Positions 17,601-25,432 of a stretch of DNA of 64,000 bases are shown piece by piece. Within the stretch, counting starts at the first letter, position 1; every line of letters starts with the position of its first letter. Position numbers and translations under genes: made by a program. The notes beneath the pieces were generated by a model, which was not told the origin of the DNA, did not search any database, and saw nothing but the letters and a program-made list of their open reading frames with translations. Origin of the DNA: Gluconacetobacter sacchari (GTDB taxonomy: Bacteria; Pseudomonadota; Alphaproteobacteria; Acetobacterales; Acetobacteraceae); assembly GCF_014174255.1 (NCBI RefSeq), contig NZ_JABEQJ010000026.1:1-64000 (forward strand), in the 5' to 3' direction.

Positions 17601-17987
17601 CGGGCTCTCACGCCACACGCGGCGATCCGCGAGGCGGCCCTGTTGCGGCAGAGGCCGATCCTGATGACGACCGGCGCCGCCGCTCTTGGCGCGCTGCCGC
17701 TTGCTCTCATGGGCGGTTACGGCATGGAACTGCGCCAGCCGCTCGGCATTGCCCTGATCGGCGGCCTCGTGGTCAGCCAGATCCAGACCATGCTCACCAC
17801 GCCCGCGCTTTACGTGCTGATCGCGCGTCTGCCTACCCTTCGTCCGCCGTGCGACCGCTGCTCCGCATGTGGATCGGAAAAGGTGACATTGAGCAGCTAC
17901 GCCCGTCTCGCCGCACTCAGCCGCTGGCGGGACGCTTTTCCGGAGGGTGTTGAACTCGCCGTCGCCGAATCGGCGAGCGATCGATAA
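14631..17987 (+). CDS. RND efflux transporter, AcrB/MdtB family
   Basis: Proton-driven inner-membrane exporter, 1118 aa, versus a usual 1030-1060. Conserved parts: N-terminal FFVRRPVATTLLLVAAILSG; TM4 with the paired Asp of the proton relay in GLVADDAIVVIENIMRH; and the matching Lys in TM10, GISLKNAIMLVDFAVL. A Ser/Gly/Ala-rich insertion lies around residues 770-830. The last 50 residues beyond TM12 (CDRCSACG onward) are unusual and may reflect fusion with decayed DNA. There is no adaptor or outer-membrane partner next to it. GTG start, supported by the family alignment. Confidence 0.88.
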   Translation: MSFIAFFVRRPVATTLLLVAAILSGLLALPSLPVSDLPDISVPVFSVSASNAGGTPEVMARTVAAPLERHLGTIAGVTQMQSVSTRGETVISLGFEAGRDLNGAARDVEAAIRAARADLPKTPGSDPSYHRANPNATPVLILAVTPGMMTMPRLYDLVNVTLRPMLLQAPGVGDVTLMGSSAPAVRVAMNPLAFFKYGMGFENLRAALASANAHTPKGVIDTHGQRFQLAVNDQAEHADDYRNLIIAYKNGRPVRLSDVATVTDGMQDINAAAFFDGRPALTLMVRAQPGANLVGIVDAVTARLPRLRALMPPGADIAIARDGSVVIRSSLHHTTVTLLLACMLALAVVWAFLRSATASVAAAIVVPCCLIASLGPMHLAGFGLDNLSLMALTVVTGLVADDAIVVIENIMRHRALGLSIEDAAIAGGSEVVFTLLSITISVLAVFAPIGLAPGLTGRLFGEFAGTVGIAVTVSLVLSCVVTPCLTAALLRLAQARHPGDRKTRTEPPKSLVAGLYPRILDVCLRHPGKTVLLLPLSLFAGLLLFARMPKIVFPKQDIGIVSGGSRADGATLADTKARIAHFSQVMLSDPGVSHVVAYLDTSEGSSHGMVFATLRDIADRRDSATMIARRAAAAMRHEQHGEYHAQAPGNLMMRVGSNSSGLSYILRSDDERLPGPAARRLAQALKQPPEFTDVDEDSDPPGESLSFAINRDVAARLGVTPQVIGSALSDAFGQITASVVYSWRGQYNVVMTLQDQFLRDPALLRNFWVSPSGGSASGSAASNTIRVTTQGSAGGSSTLAAASFRNQIANALAGGATASTGAAVATGAETLVPLSMVATLTPTRDPASVTHLGYDSSASIALELAPGVSLERAHAIIDAESRALSLPRTISGVLQSDDGDAGRSTWDSEMLVLGAIVAVYLTLGILYENSFHPLTILSTVPSAGIGAVLALDLFGLPFSGMAVVAMLLLTGISLKNAIMLVDFAVLAQRRRALTPHAAIREAALLRQRPILMTTGAAALGALPLALMGGYGMELRQPLGIALIGGLVVSQIQTMLTTPALYVLIARLPTLRPPCDRCSACGSEKVTLSSYARLAALSRWRDAFPEGVELAVAESASDR

Positions 17988-18175
17988 CGCTTCTCCCGTA
18001 CGCGCTGGCCCCCGGCGCGGGTGTCGCAACCCTGTGTGGCGGCTTCCTCGCACGGCGACTGGATCGCCGGGTCCCCGTGCTGTTCGGCCTTACCTTCGGC
18101 ATGAGCGCCGTAACCGGAATGATGGTGGCCGGCTTCGGTCTCTATCTGCTTCTGTACCGCTGCATGGTTGGAGCC
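17988..18175 (+). pseudogene. Remnant of a membrane-protein gene
   Basis: The frame is open and encodes a hydrophobic C-terminal-like segment (VPVLFGLTFGMSAVTGMMV, then AGFGLYLLLY) after a basic stretch. It has no start, begins at the RND stop and loses membrane character near 18170, where the sequence becomes antisense FecCD-like. Family not recognised. Probably the tail of a deleted gene of the iron locus. Confidence 0.4.
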
Positions 18176-18585
18176 TTATCTCCGGATCACGCATGCGGGT
18201 CAGCAGCCAGACGAAAGCCGGGGCGCCGATTACGGCCGTCACGATCCCGACCGGCACTTCGGCAGGTGCCGCGATCACGCGCGCCAGACTGTCGGACAGC
18301 GTCAGGAGCGTCACCCCCAGCAGCGCGCTCGCAGGCAGGACCAGCCGGTGATCGGGACCTGTCGCCAGCCGCACGAGATGCGGCACCACGACCCCGATGA
18401 AACCGATGCCACCCACGATCGAGACCGTCGCCCCGACCATGGCCGCGACGGCGAGCATGGCAGACGTTTGGTCCGCTCCACAGGATAGCCCATCAGCCGC
18501 GCGTCTTCCTCGCCGAGAAGCAGCGCATTCAGCGGCGCTACAAGGCCGAGCGTCGCGAGCAGGCCGAACGAAGCAGAGGTGATCT
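18176..18585 (-). pseudogene. FecCD/BtuC-type ABC permease remnant
   Basis: On the minus strand, a segment encoding LNALLLGEEDARLMGYPV shifts frame near 18460-18470 into AMLAVAAMVGATVSIVGG and on to GFIGVVVPHLVRL, LPASALLGVTLL and VGIVTAVIGAPAFVWLL. These are hallmark motifs of the C-terminal half of siderophore or haem ABC permeases. The N-terminal half is missing beyond about 18585 and the frame is broken once. A functional copy must lie elsewhere if the siderophore is still imported this way. Confidence 0.75.
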
Positions 18586-18632
18586 TCTATACAATCCTGG
18601 ACGATGATAAAAAAGCAGCCTGACTATCGAAC

Positions 18633-18657
18633 TAAAAACTCTCCGGTAAACCCGGGG
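18633..18657 (-). terminator. Terminator after the leftward FAD oxidoreductase operon
   Basis: Read leftward, an imperfect GC stem (arms at 18651-18657 and 18641-18646, one mismatch) is followed by a run of Ts (complement of AAAAA at 18634-18638). It starts a few bases after the stop at 18662. Weak stem, good position. Confidence 0.4.
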
Positions 18658-18661
18658 CGGT

Positions 18662-19852
18662 TCAATGCCGATCCGCATCCTGTCTGTCGTCTTGTCGGGC
18701 GAAGCGGCTGGGGCGGAAGTCGGCCAGCCAGTCGATGGGGACGCCGTTCAGGACTTCCATGGCGACGCATTGCCCCATGATCGGTGCTTGGGTCATGCCG
18801 CTGTGCATGACGGCGACGTGGACGTTGGGGTCGCTGGCGGAGGCGCCGACGATGGGGTGGCCGTCGATCGGCAGAACCCTGTGGCCGAGCGTCATGAATT
18901 CGAGCGGCAGCGGGGGGAGGTGGGGAAAGAAGTTCCGGACTTTCGCCAGGAAGGTCTCGCCCGTGGCGGCGTCGGCCGGGGTATCGCCGCTGTCGCCGAA
19001 ATTGGAACCGGTGACCAGGCGCCCGTCGGGATTCTGCTTGATGTCGCAGCCAGGCGGCATCACGACCTGTCCGAACAGGGGGCGCAGGGGGGCGGTATGG
19101 GCCAGGATGCCCCGCGATTCCCTGAGCGGGGTCTTGAGCCCCGCCGTGGCCGCCATCGCGGGCGTGTCGTTGCCCATGCAGAGGACCACGTTGTCGGCGC
19201 GGATCGGGCCCTTGTCGGTCTGCACGCCGGTGACGCGTCCGCCCGTGCGGTCCAGGGCCAGCACGTTGGTGCCCATGGCGAGGCGCGCGCCCTTCCTGGC
19301 CGCCGCCGCGACCAGGGCCTCCGCCGCGGCGACCGGGTCCACCGTACCGTCGATGTCGGATTTCCACGCGATCGCGCAGGGGCCGGTCCGCACGCCCGGC
19401 AGCCGGGCCTCGACGTCCGACCTGCCGATCGTGCGGATGGGATAGCCCCAGCCTTCGAGCCGGCGAATGATGTCCCGCGTTTCCGCCACCGCGTTTTTCT
19501 CGTCGGTGTGCCAGGAGATGCCGCCGCCCCACTGGATGGCGAGATCCTGGCCGATCTCCTGCTGGAGGCGATGCCAGCCCAGGATGCCGAGCATGTTCAG
19601 CGTATAGTAGGAATAAGGTTTCTTGTTGAACGCATTGAGCCAGGCGAAGGATTTGGCCGTGGTTTCCTGCCCTGGGCCGGCGCGGTTGACGATCGTGACG
19701 TCGGCGCCGTAGGTGGCGAGGTGATAGCCGACCGATGCGCCGATGATGCCCGCCCCGACGACGACGACGGATTTGCGGGGCGTCGCCGCGAAGGCGGAGG
19801 GGGCGGCCGTGCTGGCGAGGCCCATCAGGAGGTGGCGTCTTTTCAAAAGCAT
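18662..19852 (-). CDS. Exported FAD-dependent oxidoreductase (DAO family)
   Basis: 396 aa from Met at 19852. The N-terminus has a Tat-like signal (KRRHLLMGLASTAAPSAFA). The FAD-binding Rossmann motif VVVVGAGIIGASVGYHL follows, and the C-terminal DAO block ends with DGHPIVGASA and MHSGMTQAPIMG. Members oxidise amino groups of amino acids or amines. Export of a folded flavoprotein to the periplasm is notable. Last gene of a four-gene leftward unit with two CMD proteins and a flavin monooxygenase. Substrate unknown. Confidence 0.85.
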   Translation of the reverse strand: MLLKRRHLLMGLASTAAPSAFAATPRKSVVVVGAGIIGASVGYHLATYGADVTIVNRAGPGQETTAKSFAWLNAFNKKPYSYYTLNMLGILGWHRLQQEIGQDLAIQWGGGISWHTDEKNAVAETRDIIRRLEGWGYPIRTIGRSDVEARLPGVRTGPCAIAWKSDIDGTVDPVAAAEALVAAAARKGARLAMGTNVLALDRTGGRVTGVQTDKGPIRADNVVLCMGNDTPAMAATAGLKTPLRESRGILAHTAPLRPLFGQVVMPPGCDIKQNPDGRLVTGSNFGDSGDTPADAATGETFLAKVRNFFPHLPPLPLEFMTLGHRVLPIDGHPIVGASASDPNVHVAVMHSGMTQAPIMGQCVAMEVLNGVPIDWLADFRPSRFARQDDRQDADRH

Positions 19853-19889
19853 GGGATGGCTCCTGCTCTGTTCGGATGCGTGCGTGGGG

Positions 19890-20462
19890 TCAGCATCTGG
19901 CGGCCGGCACGACATGGCCGAGCGGATGCATGAGCCGGTTGGCCCAGCCGAAGATCGCGACCGCGTGGATGAGGTCGATGATGTCCGCCCCGGAAAGGCC
20001 CGCGTCGCGTAGCGCGCGGACGTGATCGGGCGTGGCGGCTGAGGGCGTGGCCGAAAGCGCACGCGCGAACGACCAGATGGCCTGGCCGCGTGGGGAAAGC
20101 CGGTCCGGGCGATCGTGCCACAGGGCGGTGACCGCATCGTCGCTGCCGGTCAGGTCGGCAAGGCGGCGGGCATGGACCATGGTGCAATAGGGGCAACCAT
20201 TGACGACCGACGCGCCGAGGGCGCCCAACTCGCGGTCCGCGCGCGGCAGGCCGCCGGGGGCGTACATGATCGCGTTGAACAGGATCGTGCGGGCCAGACA
20301 GCTTTCCGGATCGTGGGCGAGGGTGCGGACATAAAGCGAGATGCCGAGGGATGACGGGGTGACCTGCATCGCCTCGCGTTGCCTGGCATTGGCCCGCGCG
20401 ATATCGACCGGCTCTATATAGGGGGCCCAGTCCAGGAGCTTGACGCGGATTCTGCCGGGCAT
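19890..20462 (-). CDS. AhpD-like CMD-family peroxidase-related protein
   Basis: 190 aa, carboxymuconolactone decarboxylase superfamily. The redox motif NGCPYCTMVHARRL carries the CxxC plus His arrangement of AhpD-like peroxidases. Two C-terminal helices repeat the CMD pattern (DIIDLIHAVAIFGWANRLMH). It is 3 bases from the next CMD gene. Paired CMD proteins of this kind are, as I recall, found beside luciferase-like monooxygenases; one lies at 25433. Likely removes peroxide formed by the flavoenzymes. Confidence 0.82.
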   Translation of the reverse strand: MPGRIRVKLLDWAPYIEPVDIARANARQREAMQVTPSSLGISLYVRTLAHDPESCLARTILFNAIMYAPGGLPRADRELGALGASVVNGCPYCTMVHARRLADLTGSDDAVTALWHDRPDRLSPRGQAIWSFARALSATPSAATPDHVRALRDAGLSGADIIDLIHAVAIFGWANRLMHPLGHVVPAARC

Positions 20463-20465
20463 CGT

Positions 20466-20945
20466 TCAGTCTTTCAGCAGGCGCAGGCCGGCGGTGACGC
20501 GGCACTGGTAATTGACGAACGCGATCAGTTCGGACAGCGCCACGATCTGGGGGTTGGACAGGCCGGCCTTGACCAGGGCCGCGATATCCGCCCGCGCGGC
20601 CGTCTGATTGCGTGTGGTCACCAGGTCCGCCTGTCGCGCGATGGCGCGGAGCGGGGCGGGAAGGGCGGATGCTCCGTCGGCCAGGGCCGCGAGGTCGGCG
20701 CCGGCATCGGCCTCGGCGAGGGCCGTCCGGTAGGCCGTGGCCAATGCGGTGTCCGCATTGAGGGTGGCAATGCGGCAGGCCAGCGCGAGGCGCAGCGCCG
20801 GGGCGAGGCCGTGATCGTCCTCCGGGGCCAGTACAGCGTGGCGGCAGGCTTCCGAGCCGGTGACGAATGCGGCCCTTGCCCGGCGATGGGCGAAGAGAGG
20901 GGCATCCTCGGCGAGCCCGACCGCTGCATCTATGGCGTCCGTCAT
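20466..20945 (-). CDS. CMD-domain protein lacking the CxxC pair
   Basis: 159 aa, all-helical CMD-like fold without a CxxC motif; the nearest Cys is in AFVNYQCRVTAGLRLL at the C-terminus. The N-terminal half (VTGSEACRHAVLAP, then LRLALACRIATLN) suits the non-redox partner of paired CMD proteins. It probably forms a heterocomplex with the CxxC-bearing neighbour 3 bases downstream. Exact activity unknown. Confidence 0.75.
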   Translation of the reverse strand: MTDAIDAAVGLAEDAPLFAHRRARAAFVTGSEACRHAVLAPEDDHGLAPALRLALACRIATLNADTALATAYRTALAEADAGADLAALADGASALPAPLRAIARQADLVTTRNQTAARADIAALVKAGLSNPQIVALSELIAFVNYQCRVTAGLRLLKD

Positions 20946-20964
20946 GTCGGAGATCCTTCTGGTT

Positions 20965-22431
20965 TCAGGGCGCAGGGAGCGGAGTATCGGTCCATTCGTC
21001 CCCCGTCAGTTCCGGATCGTCGAAGGCCACGAGGCCTGCATAGTGAAGGGCGCGATCCGCGACGAACAGGGATTCGGCGATGTGGCGGACCAGGCGTTCC
21101 GCGCCGTCGCTGATGGCCGGGATATCGCCGCTGACCTTTCCGTGCGACAGGGTCGCCGGATAGCAGAAACAATGGACGAAGCGGAGGAACGGGCAGGCGC
21201 CTGGAATTTTCTCGATAAATTCGAAGCCTTTCCCGAGGTCGGGGGAATGGTCCAGTTCCGCGTAGCGTATGCCGGAGGGCATGTCTTCCGCCGCCGGTGC
21301 GAAACGGTCTTTCCACAGGCGGATGTGCGGCGCGATGACGGCCAGTTCCGGCCGTTGCGAAAGATCCGCCGAAAAGCCCGTGGCGGCGATGACATGATGC
21401 GTGTCCAGACGGCCGCGCGATGTTTCGAGGCGGACGCCATCGCCCAGGAAGGTTGCGGATTCCACGCCGCATCCCAGATGGAAGAAGGCGTTGGGCCAGC
21501 GCGAGACCCGCAGGACGCTGGCGCGTGGTGGCGGGGTCTGCGCATCGAGCACGCAATCCATGAAGCGCCACTTCCAGCCGTCGGGCAGGCCCCGGAAACC
21601 CAGCACGACGCCCATGCTGCCGATGCCGGTGAATTTGTTGACGCGCGGCATGGCCCGGCGCCGGAGCAGGATATCGACGCGGCGCGCGCCGGACTCCAGC
21701 GCGGTCGCGGCATTGTCCATGGCCGAGGCGCCGGCACCGATGACGGCGACATTCCGGCCCCGGAGTGCCGCGAAATCGATCCGGTCGGCGGAATGGGCCC
21801 AGGCATGGCGGGGCAGGGCGGCGACGACCGGCGGCACGAACGGCCCGCCCAGCCCGTCGCGCCCCGTCGCCAGGACGAGGCGCCGGCACAGGACCGTCTC
21901 GGGCCGCCCGCCCGACAGGAGGCGCAGGGCCAGCAGGCCGTCTTCGCGGAAGGCGATGCCGTCCAGCGCGGTTTCGTTGCGGACCGGGATGGCGAGGACG
22001 GTACGCAGCCAGACCAGGTACTCCATCCAGAGTCCGGTCGGAATCCTGTCCAGTGCCTCCCATCTTTCCGGCCCGAAGCGATGTTCGTACCAGGCGCGGA
22101 ATGTCAGGCTGGCGAGGCCCATGCAGGGACCGGACAGGGATTTCGGCGAGCGCAGCGTCTCCATCCGCGCGTAGGTGGTCCACGGGCCTTCGTGTCCGGC
22201 CGGGGCGCGGTCGAGGACGATATGGTTGTCGATGCCGCAGCGGCGCAGCGAGGCGGAGACCGTCAGGCCCGCCATCCCCGCGCCGACGACCGCGACGTCG
22301 ACGACCCGCCGCCCGTCCGCCATGCGCGGCGGCACCCACGGGCGGGTCGGGATTTCGAGCCATTGCAGATCCTGCCTGACCCGTTCGTTCAGCCGGTCCA
22401 GCCCGCCGGGGATCTCTTGGGGGTGCGACAT
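20965..22431 (-). CDS. FAD/NAD(P)-dependent monooxygenase, FMO/BVMO-like
   Basis: 488 aa. It has two dinucleotide-binding motifs: VDVAVVGAGMAGLTVSASL (FAD, near residue 45) and NVAVIGAGASAMDNAATAL (NADPH, near residue 230). A C-terminal VIAATGFSADL motif matches the ATG-containing signature of flavin monooxygenases. Such enzymes oxygenate N, S or ketone groups. First gene of the leftward unit, divergent from a TonB receptor across 427 bases. Confidence 0.85.
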   Translation of the reverse strand: MSHPQEIPGGLDRLNERVRQDLQWLEIPTRPWVPPRMADGRRVVDVAVVGAGMAGLTVSASLRRCGIDNHIVLDRAPAGHEGPWTTYARMETLRSPKSLSGPCMGLASLTFRAWYEHRFGPERWEALDRIPTGLWMEYLVWLRTVLAIPVRNETALDGIAFREDGLLALRLLSGGRPETVLCRRLVLATGRDGLGGPFVPPVVAALPRHAWAHSADRIDFAALRGRNVAVIGAGASAMDNAATALESGARRVDILLRRRAMPRVNKFTGIGSMGVVLGFRGLPDGWKWRFMDCVLDAQTPPPRASVLRVSRWPNAFFHLGCGVESATFLGDGVRLETSRGRLDTHHVIAATGFSADLSQRPELAVIAPHIRLWKDRFAPAAEDMPSGIRYAELDHSPDLGKGFEFIEKIPGACPFLRFVHCFCYPATLSHGKVSGDIPAISDGAERLVRHIAESLFVADRALHYAGLVAFDDPELTGDEWTDTPLPAP

Positions 22432-22858
22432 TTCATGTCCTCTCGCGGAGACAGACCGATATCACATTATAACGGGATCGGAACGCCTCGCGGTAGGGCC
22501 TGAATCCTTCCAATGGGTAATCGTATGATGAAATTTTCTACTTCGAAACAAAACGGATCCGATACGATTATGCTGGAAAATGGGGGAGGTTCGGCGGGAG
22601 AATGGATCGTGACGCCGGACGCGGCGCGGCGGCGACGTCGATCGGGGTCGGGTTCGGGAATTCTTTTCATGGTAGCCGTACAAACTATATCGGCCGGGCG
22701 GCCATATACGTTTTGTTGCCCAATCGAACTGAGGTAGGATTTTTCCCGTATCGGGTTCGGTTCCGTGCGGAATGAGCCGATCGTTCCCCACAGGGTGCGA
22801 TCAGGTGGCTGGCGGATGTCGCGTCGTGCGGCGCAAGAGGCGAAAGAGACAGAGCAGA
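22432..22858. promoter_or_regulatory. Divergent promoter region, monooxygenase and receptor
   Basis: No gene seen in 427 bases, which are more A/T-rich than the flanks. An 8-base inverted repeat, AATCGTAT (22519-22526) and ATACGATT (22562-22569), is separated by 35 bases and is a candidate regulator site serving both directions. I see no good Fur box here, unlike before fecI, so iron control is not obvious. Confidence 0.45.
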
Positions 22859-25369
22859 ATGAAACGTCAGGCACTTTTCTCAACGGCTCTTGCCGTCGTA
22901 CTTCCGGCGGTGATGGCGTCCGAAAGCCTTGCCGCGACCGGCGCGGACCGCAAGGCCGCGCATGCCGCCAGGAGCCGCGCCGCGCCGGCCCCGAAGCCGG
23001 TGGCGGCCATGGCCCCGGCATCGGCGCCCGCGCCCGCGCGTGTCGTGGTGCCCGTGGCGATGCCCGCGCGGAGCGACGGGGGCGACGCTGACGAGCAGGT
23101 GATCGTGACCGGCACGCGCGATCCGCACGCGAAGGCGCGCGACAGTATCAGCCCCGTGGTCGTGATTTCGGCGGCGCAGCTCAAATCCACCGGGCAGGCC
23201 GACCTGCGCGACGCGCTGACCACGCTGATCCCGTCCCTGACCCGCCAGACCGTGGGCACCGGCACCGCCAACACCATCGATTCGATCAACATGCGTGGCC
23301 TGACATCGAACCAGACGCTGATCCTGGTCGACGGCAAGCGCCGGCATACGACATCGACCGTCTATTACGCGCCCGGCCCGCAGCAGGGGACCACGCCGGT
23401 CGATATCGACATGATTCCCGTTTCGGAAATCGACCATATCGAGGTTCTGGAAGACGGAGCGGCCGCGCAGTACGGGTCGGACGCCATTGCCGGCGTCATC
23501 AACGTCATTCTGTCGCACCGCAGGCACGGCATCCAGATGTCGGCCAACAATGGCGGCTATTACAAGGGAGACGGCTTCACGTCGAAGGACTATGTCGGCG
23601 GTGCCTTCGAACTGCCGAATGGGGGCTTCTTCAACCTGGGCGCGGATTTCAAGTTCCAGGACCATGCGATCCGGGGTGGCTGGGACAAGCGCACGAACAG
23701 GTACGACAACCCGATCACGAGCATCCCGCGCGCGGTCCAGGTCGTGCTCGGCTACAACATGGAATACAATATCAACAGGGATCTGACGCTGTATTCCTTC
23801 TCGACCTTCGGCCACAAGGTGGCCGATGCGTTGCAGAATTTCCGCACCGGCGTGGACGTGCCGGGCGCGACCTTCCCGACGCTCTTCCCCAACGGCTACG
23901 TTCCGATCATCCAGACCGACGAGACCGATTATGGCGTGACGGTCGGCTTCAGGGGCAAGGCGTTCCTGGGCTTCGATTTCGATTTCTCGACGACCTATGG
24001 CGGCAATCATAACGATGTGAATATCGCCAATACGGGCAGCCAGAGCTATCTGGAAACCTACGGCTACACGCCGACGGAGTTCCATCAGACCGCCTATACG
24101 ACGACCCAGTGGACGAACAACCTGGATTTCCGGCGCAGCTTCGACACGGGCGTGCTGGCGGGGCCGCTCAATTTCTCGATCGGCGCCGAATATCGCTATG
24201 AAACCTACAAGATCGGTGCCGGCGACTACAATGCCTACTATATTTCCGGCGCCCAGGGGCAGCATGCGATTCCGCCGGGCCTGGCCAGCACGTCGAACCG
24301 CGACGTGACGGCGGGTTATATCGATGTCGGGACGGAACTGCTCAAGGGGTGGAAACTCGACCTGGCCGGCCGGTTCGAGCATTATACCGATGTGGGAGAT
24401 ACCGAGATCGGCAAGGTATCGACCCGCTATGACGTGAACAAATATTTCGCCTTTCGCGGCACCGTCAGCAGCGGCTTCCGCGCGCCGACGCTGGCGGAAC
24501 AATATTTCTCCAGCCTGACGGAATCGCCGACCTCGGCCTCCGGCGTCCTGGGCGTCAATTCGCCCGGTGCCAAGCTGCTGGGCGCCCGGCCGCTGAAGCC
24601 CGAGCGTTCGACCAGCTACAGCGCCGGCATCATCCTCAATCCCATCAGGAATATGCATATCTCGCTGGATGCCTACCAGATCGATATCCGCGACCGTATC
24701 GTGATCGGCGGTGTCTATGGCGGTGCCTTGGCGATACAGGCCATGAACCTGTCGGGCCTGTATTTTCCCTCCACCTCCGCGACCGCGACCGCGCAATACG
24801 AGACGAACGGGGCATCGACCCGCACGCGCGGCATGGATATCACCGCCACCTATCTGACCAATCTGGGCCGGTACGGCCGGATCAACTGGGATGCGGCGGT
24901 CAATTTCAACCAGACCAACATCACGCATGTCGGGGTGGACCTGAACGGGAACACGCTGCTGAATGCCCAGCAGCGCTCGTTCCTGACATCCTACATGCCG
25001 CGCAACAAGCTGATCTTCGGTGGCCGCTGGACCTGGGGCAATCTGGACTTCACCGTGCATGAGACGCGCTATGGCCGCACGACGTCGAACAATACCTACT
25101 GGAACGACGTGCCGAGTTCGCTGGTCAATTCGGTTTCGCACTTCCTGCGCTGGGTCCAGACGCCGCGCTTCCAGACCGATCTTGCGATCGGCTACCAGGT
25201 GACGCCGCGCCTGCATGCCACGCTGGGCGCCAACAATGTCGGCAATGCCTATCCGCGCAAGGTGCCCTACCAGGTGCAATATCTGGGATCGGAGGTGTAT
25301 AACATGGACGTCCAGCAGATGTGGCTGTTCGGCGGCTACTACTACATGCAACTTGATCTTACGCTTTGA
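22859..25369 (+). CDS. TonB-dependent receptor without STN domain
   Basis: 836-aa outer-membrane transporter. Signal peptide: MKRQALFSTALAVVLPAVMA, then an Ala/Pro-rich linker to about residue 85. A TonB-box-like EQVIVTGTR starts the plug (SPVVVISAAQLKSTGQADL, ILVDGKRRHTTSTV, VLEDGAAAQYGSDAIAGVIN). The barrel ends in QLDLTL. The sequence resembles receptors for organic nutrients more than ferri-siderophores. No fecI/fecR pair is attached. It leads the rightward unit with the LLM monooxygenase. Confidence 0.9.
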   Translation: MKRQALFSTALAVVLPAVMASESLAATGADRKAAHAARSRAAPAPKPVAAMAPASAPAPARVVVPVAMPARSDGGDADEQVIVTGTRDPHAKARDSISPVVVISAAQLKSTGQADLRDALTTLIPSLTRQTVGTGTANTIDSINMRGLTSNQTLILVDGKRRHTTSTVYYAPGPQQGTTPVDIDMIPVSEIDHIEVLEDGAAAQYGSDAIAGVINVILSHRRHGIQMSANNGGYYKGDGFTSKDYVGGAFELPNGGFFNLGADFKFQDHAIRGGWDKRTNRYDNPITSIPRAVQVVLGYNMEYNINRDLTLYSFSTFGHKVADALQNFRTGVDVPGATFPTLFPNGYVPIIQTDETDYGVTVGFRGKAFLGFDFDFSTTYGGNHNDVNIANTGSQSYLETYGYTPTEFHQTAYTTTQWTNNLDFRRSFDTGVLAGPLNFSIGAEYRYETYKIGAGDYNAYYISGAQGQHAIPPGLASTSNRDVTAGYIDVGTELLKGWKLDLAGRFEHYTDVGDTEIGKVSTRYDVNKYFAFRGTVSSGFRAPTLAEQYFSSLTESPTSASGVLGVNSPGAKLLGARPLKPERSTSYSAGIILNPIRNMHISLDAYQIDIRDRIVIGGVYGGALAIQAMNLSGLYFPSTSATATAQYETNGASTRTRGMDITATYLTNLGRYGRINWDAAVNFNQTNITHVGVDLNGNTLLNAQQRSFLTSYMPRNKLIFGGRWTWGNLDFTVHETRYGRTTSNNTYWNDVPSSLVNSVSHFLRWVQTPRFQTDLAIGYQVTPRLHATLGANNVGNAYPRKVPYQVQYLGSEVYNMDVQQMWLFGGYYYMQLDLTL

Positions 25370-25432
25370 TGGGGCGGGAAAGATCCTGAACGGCCGGGAG
25401 ATGCCGCGTTGCTGAATGCGCCGAAGAAGACC

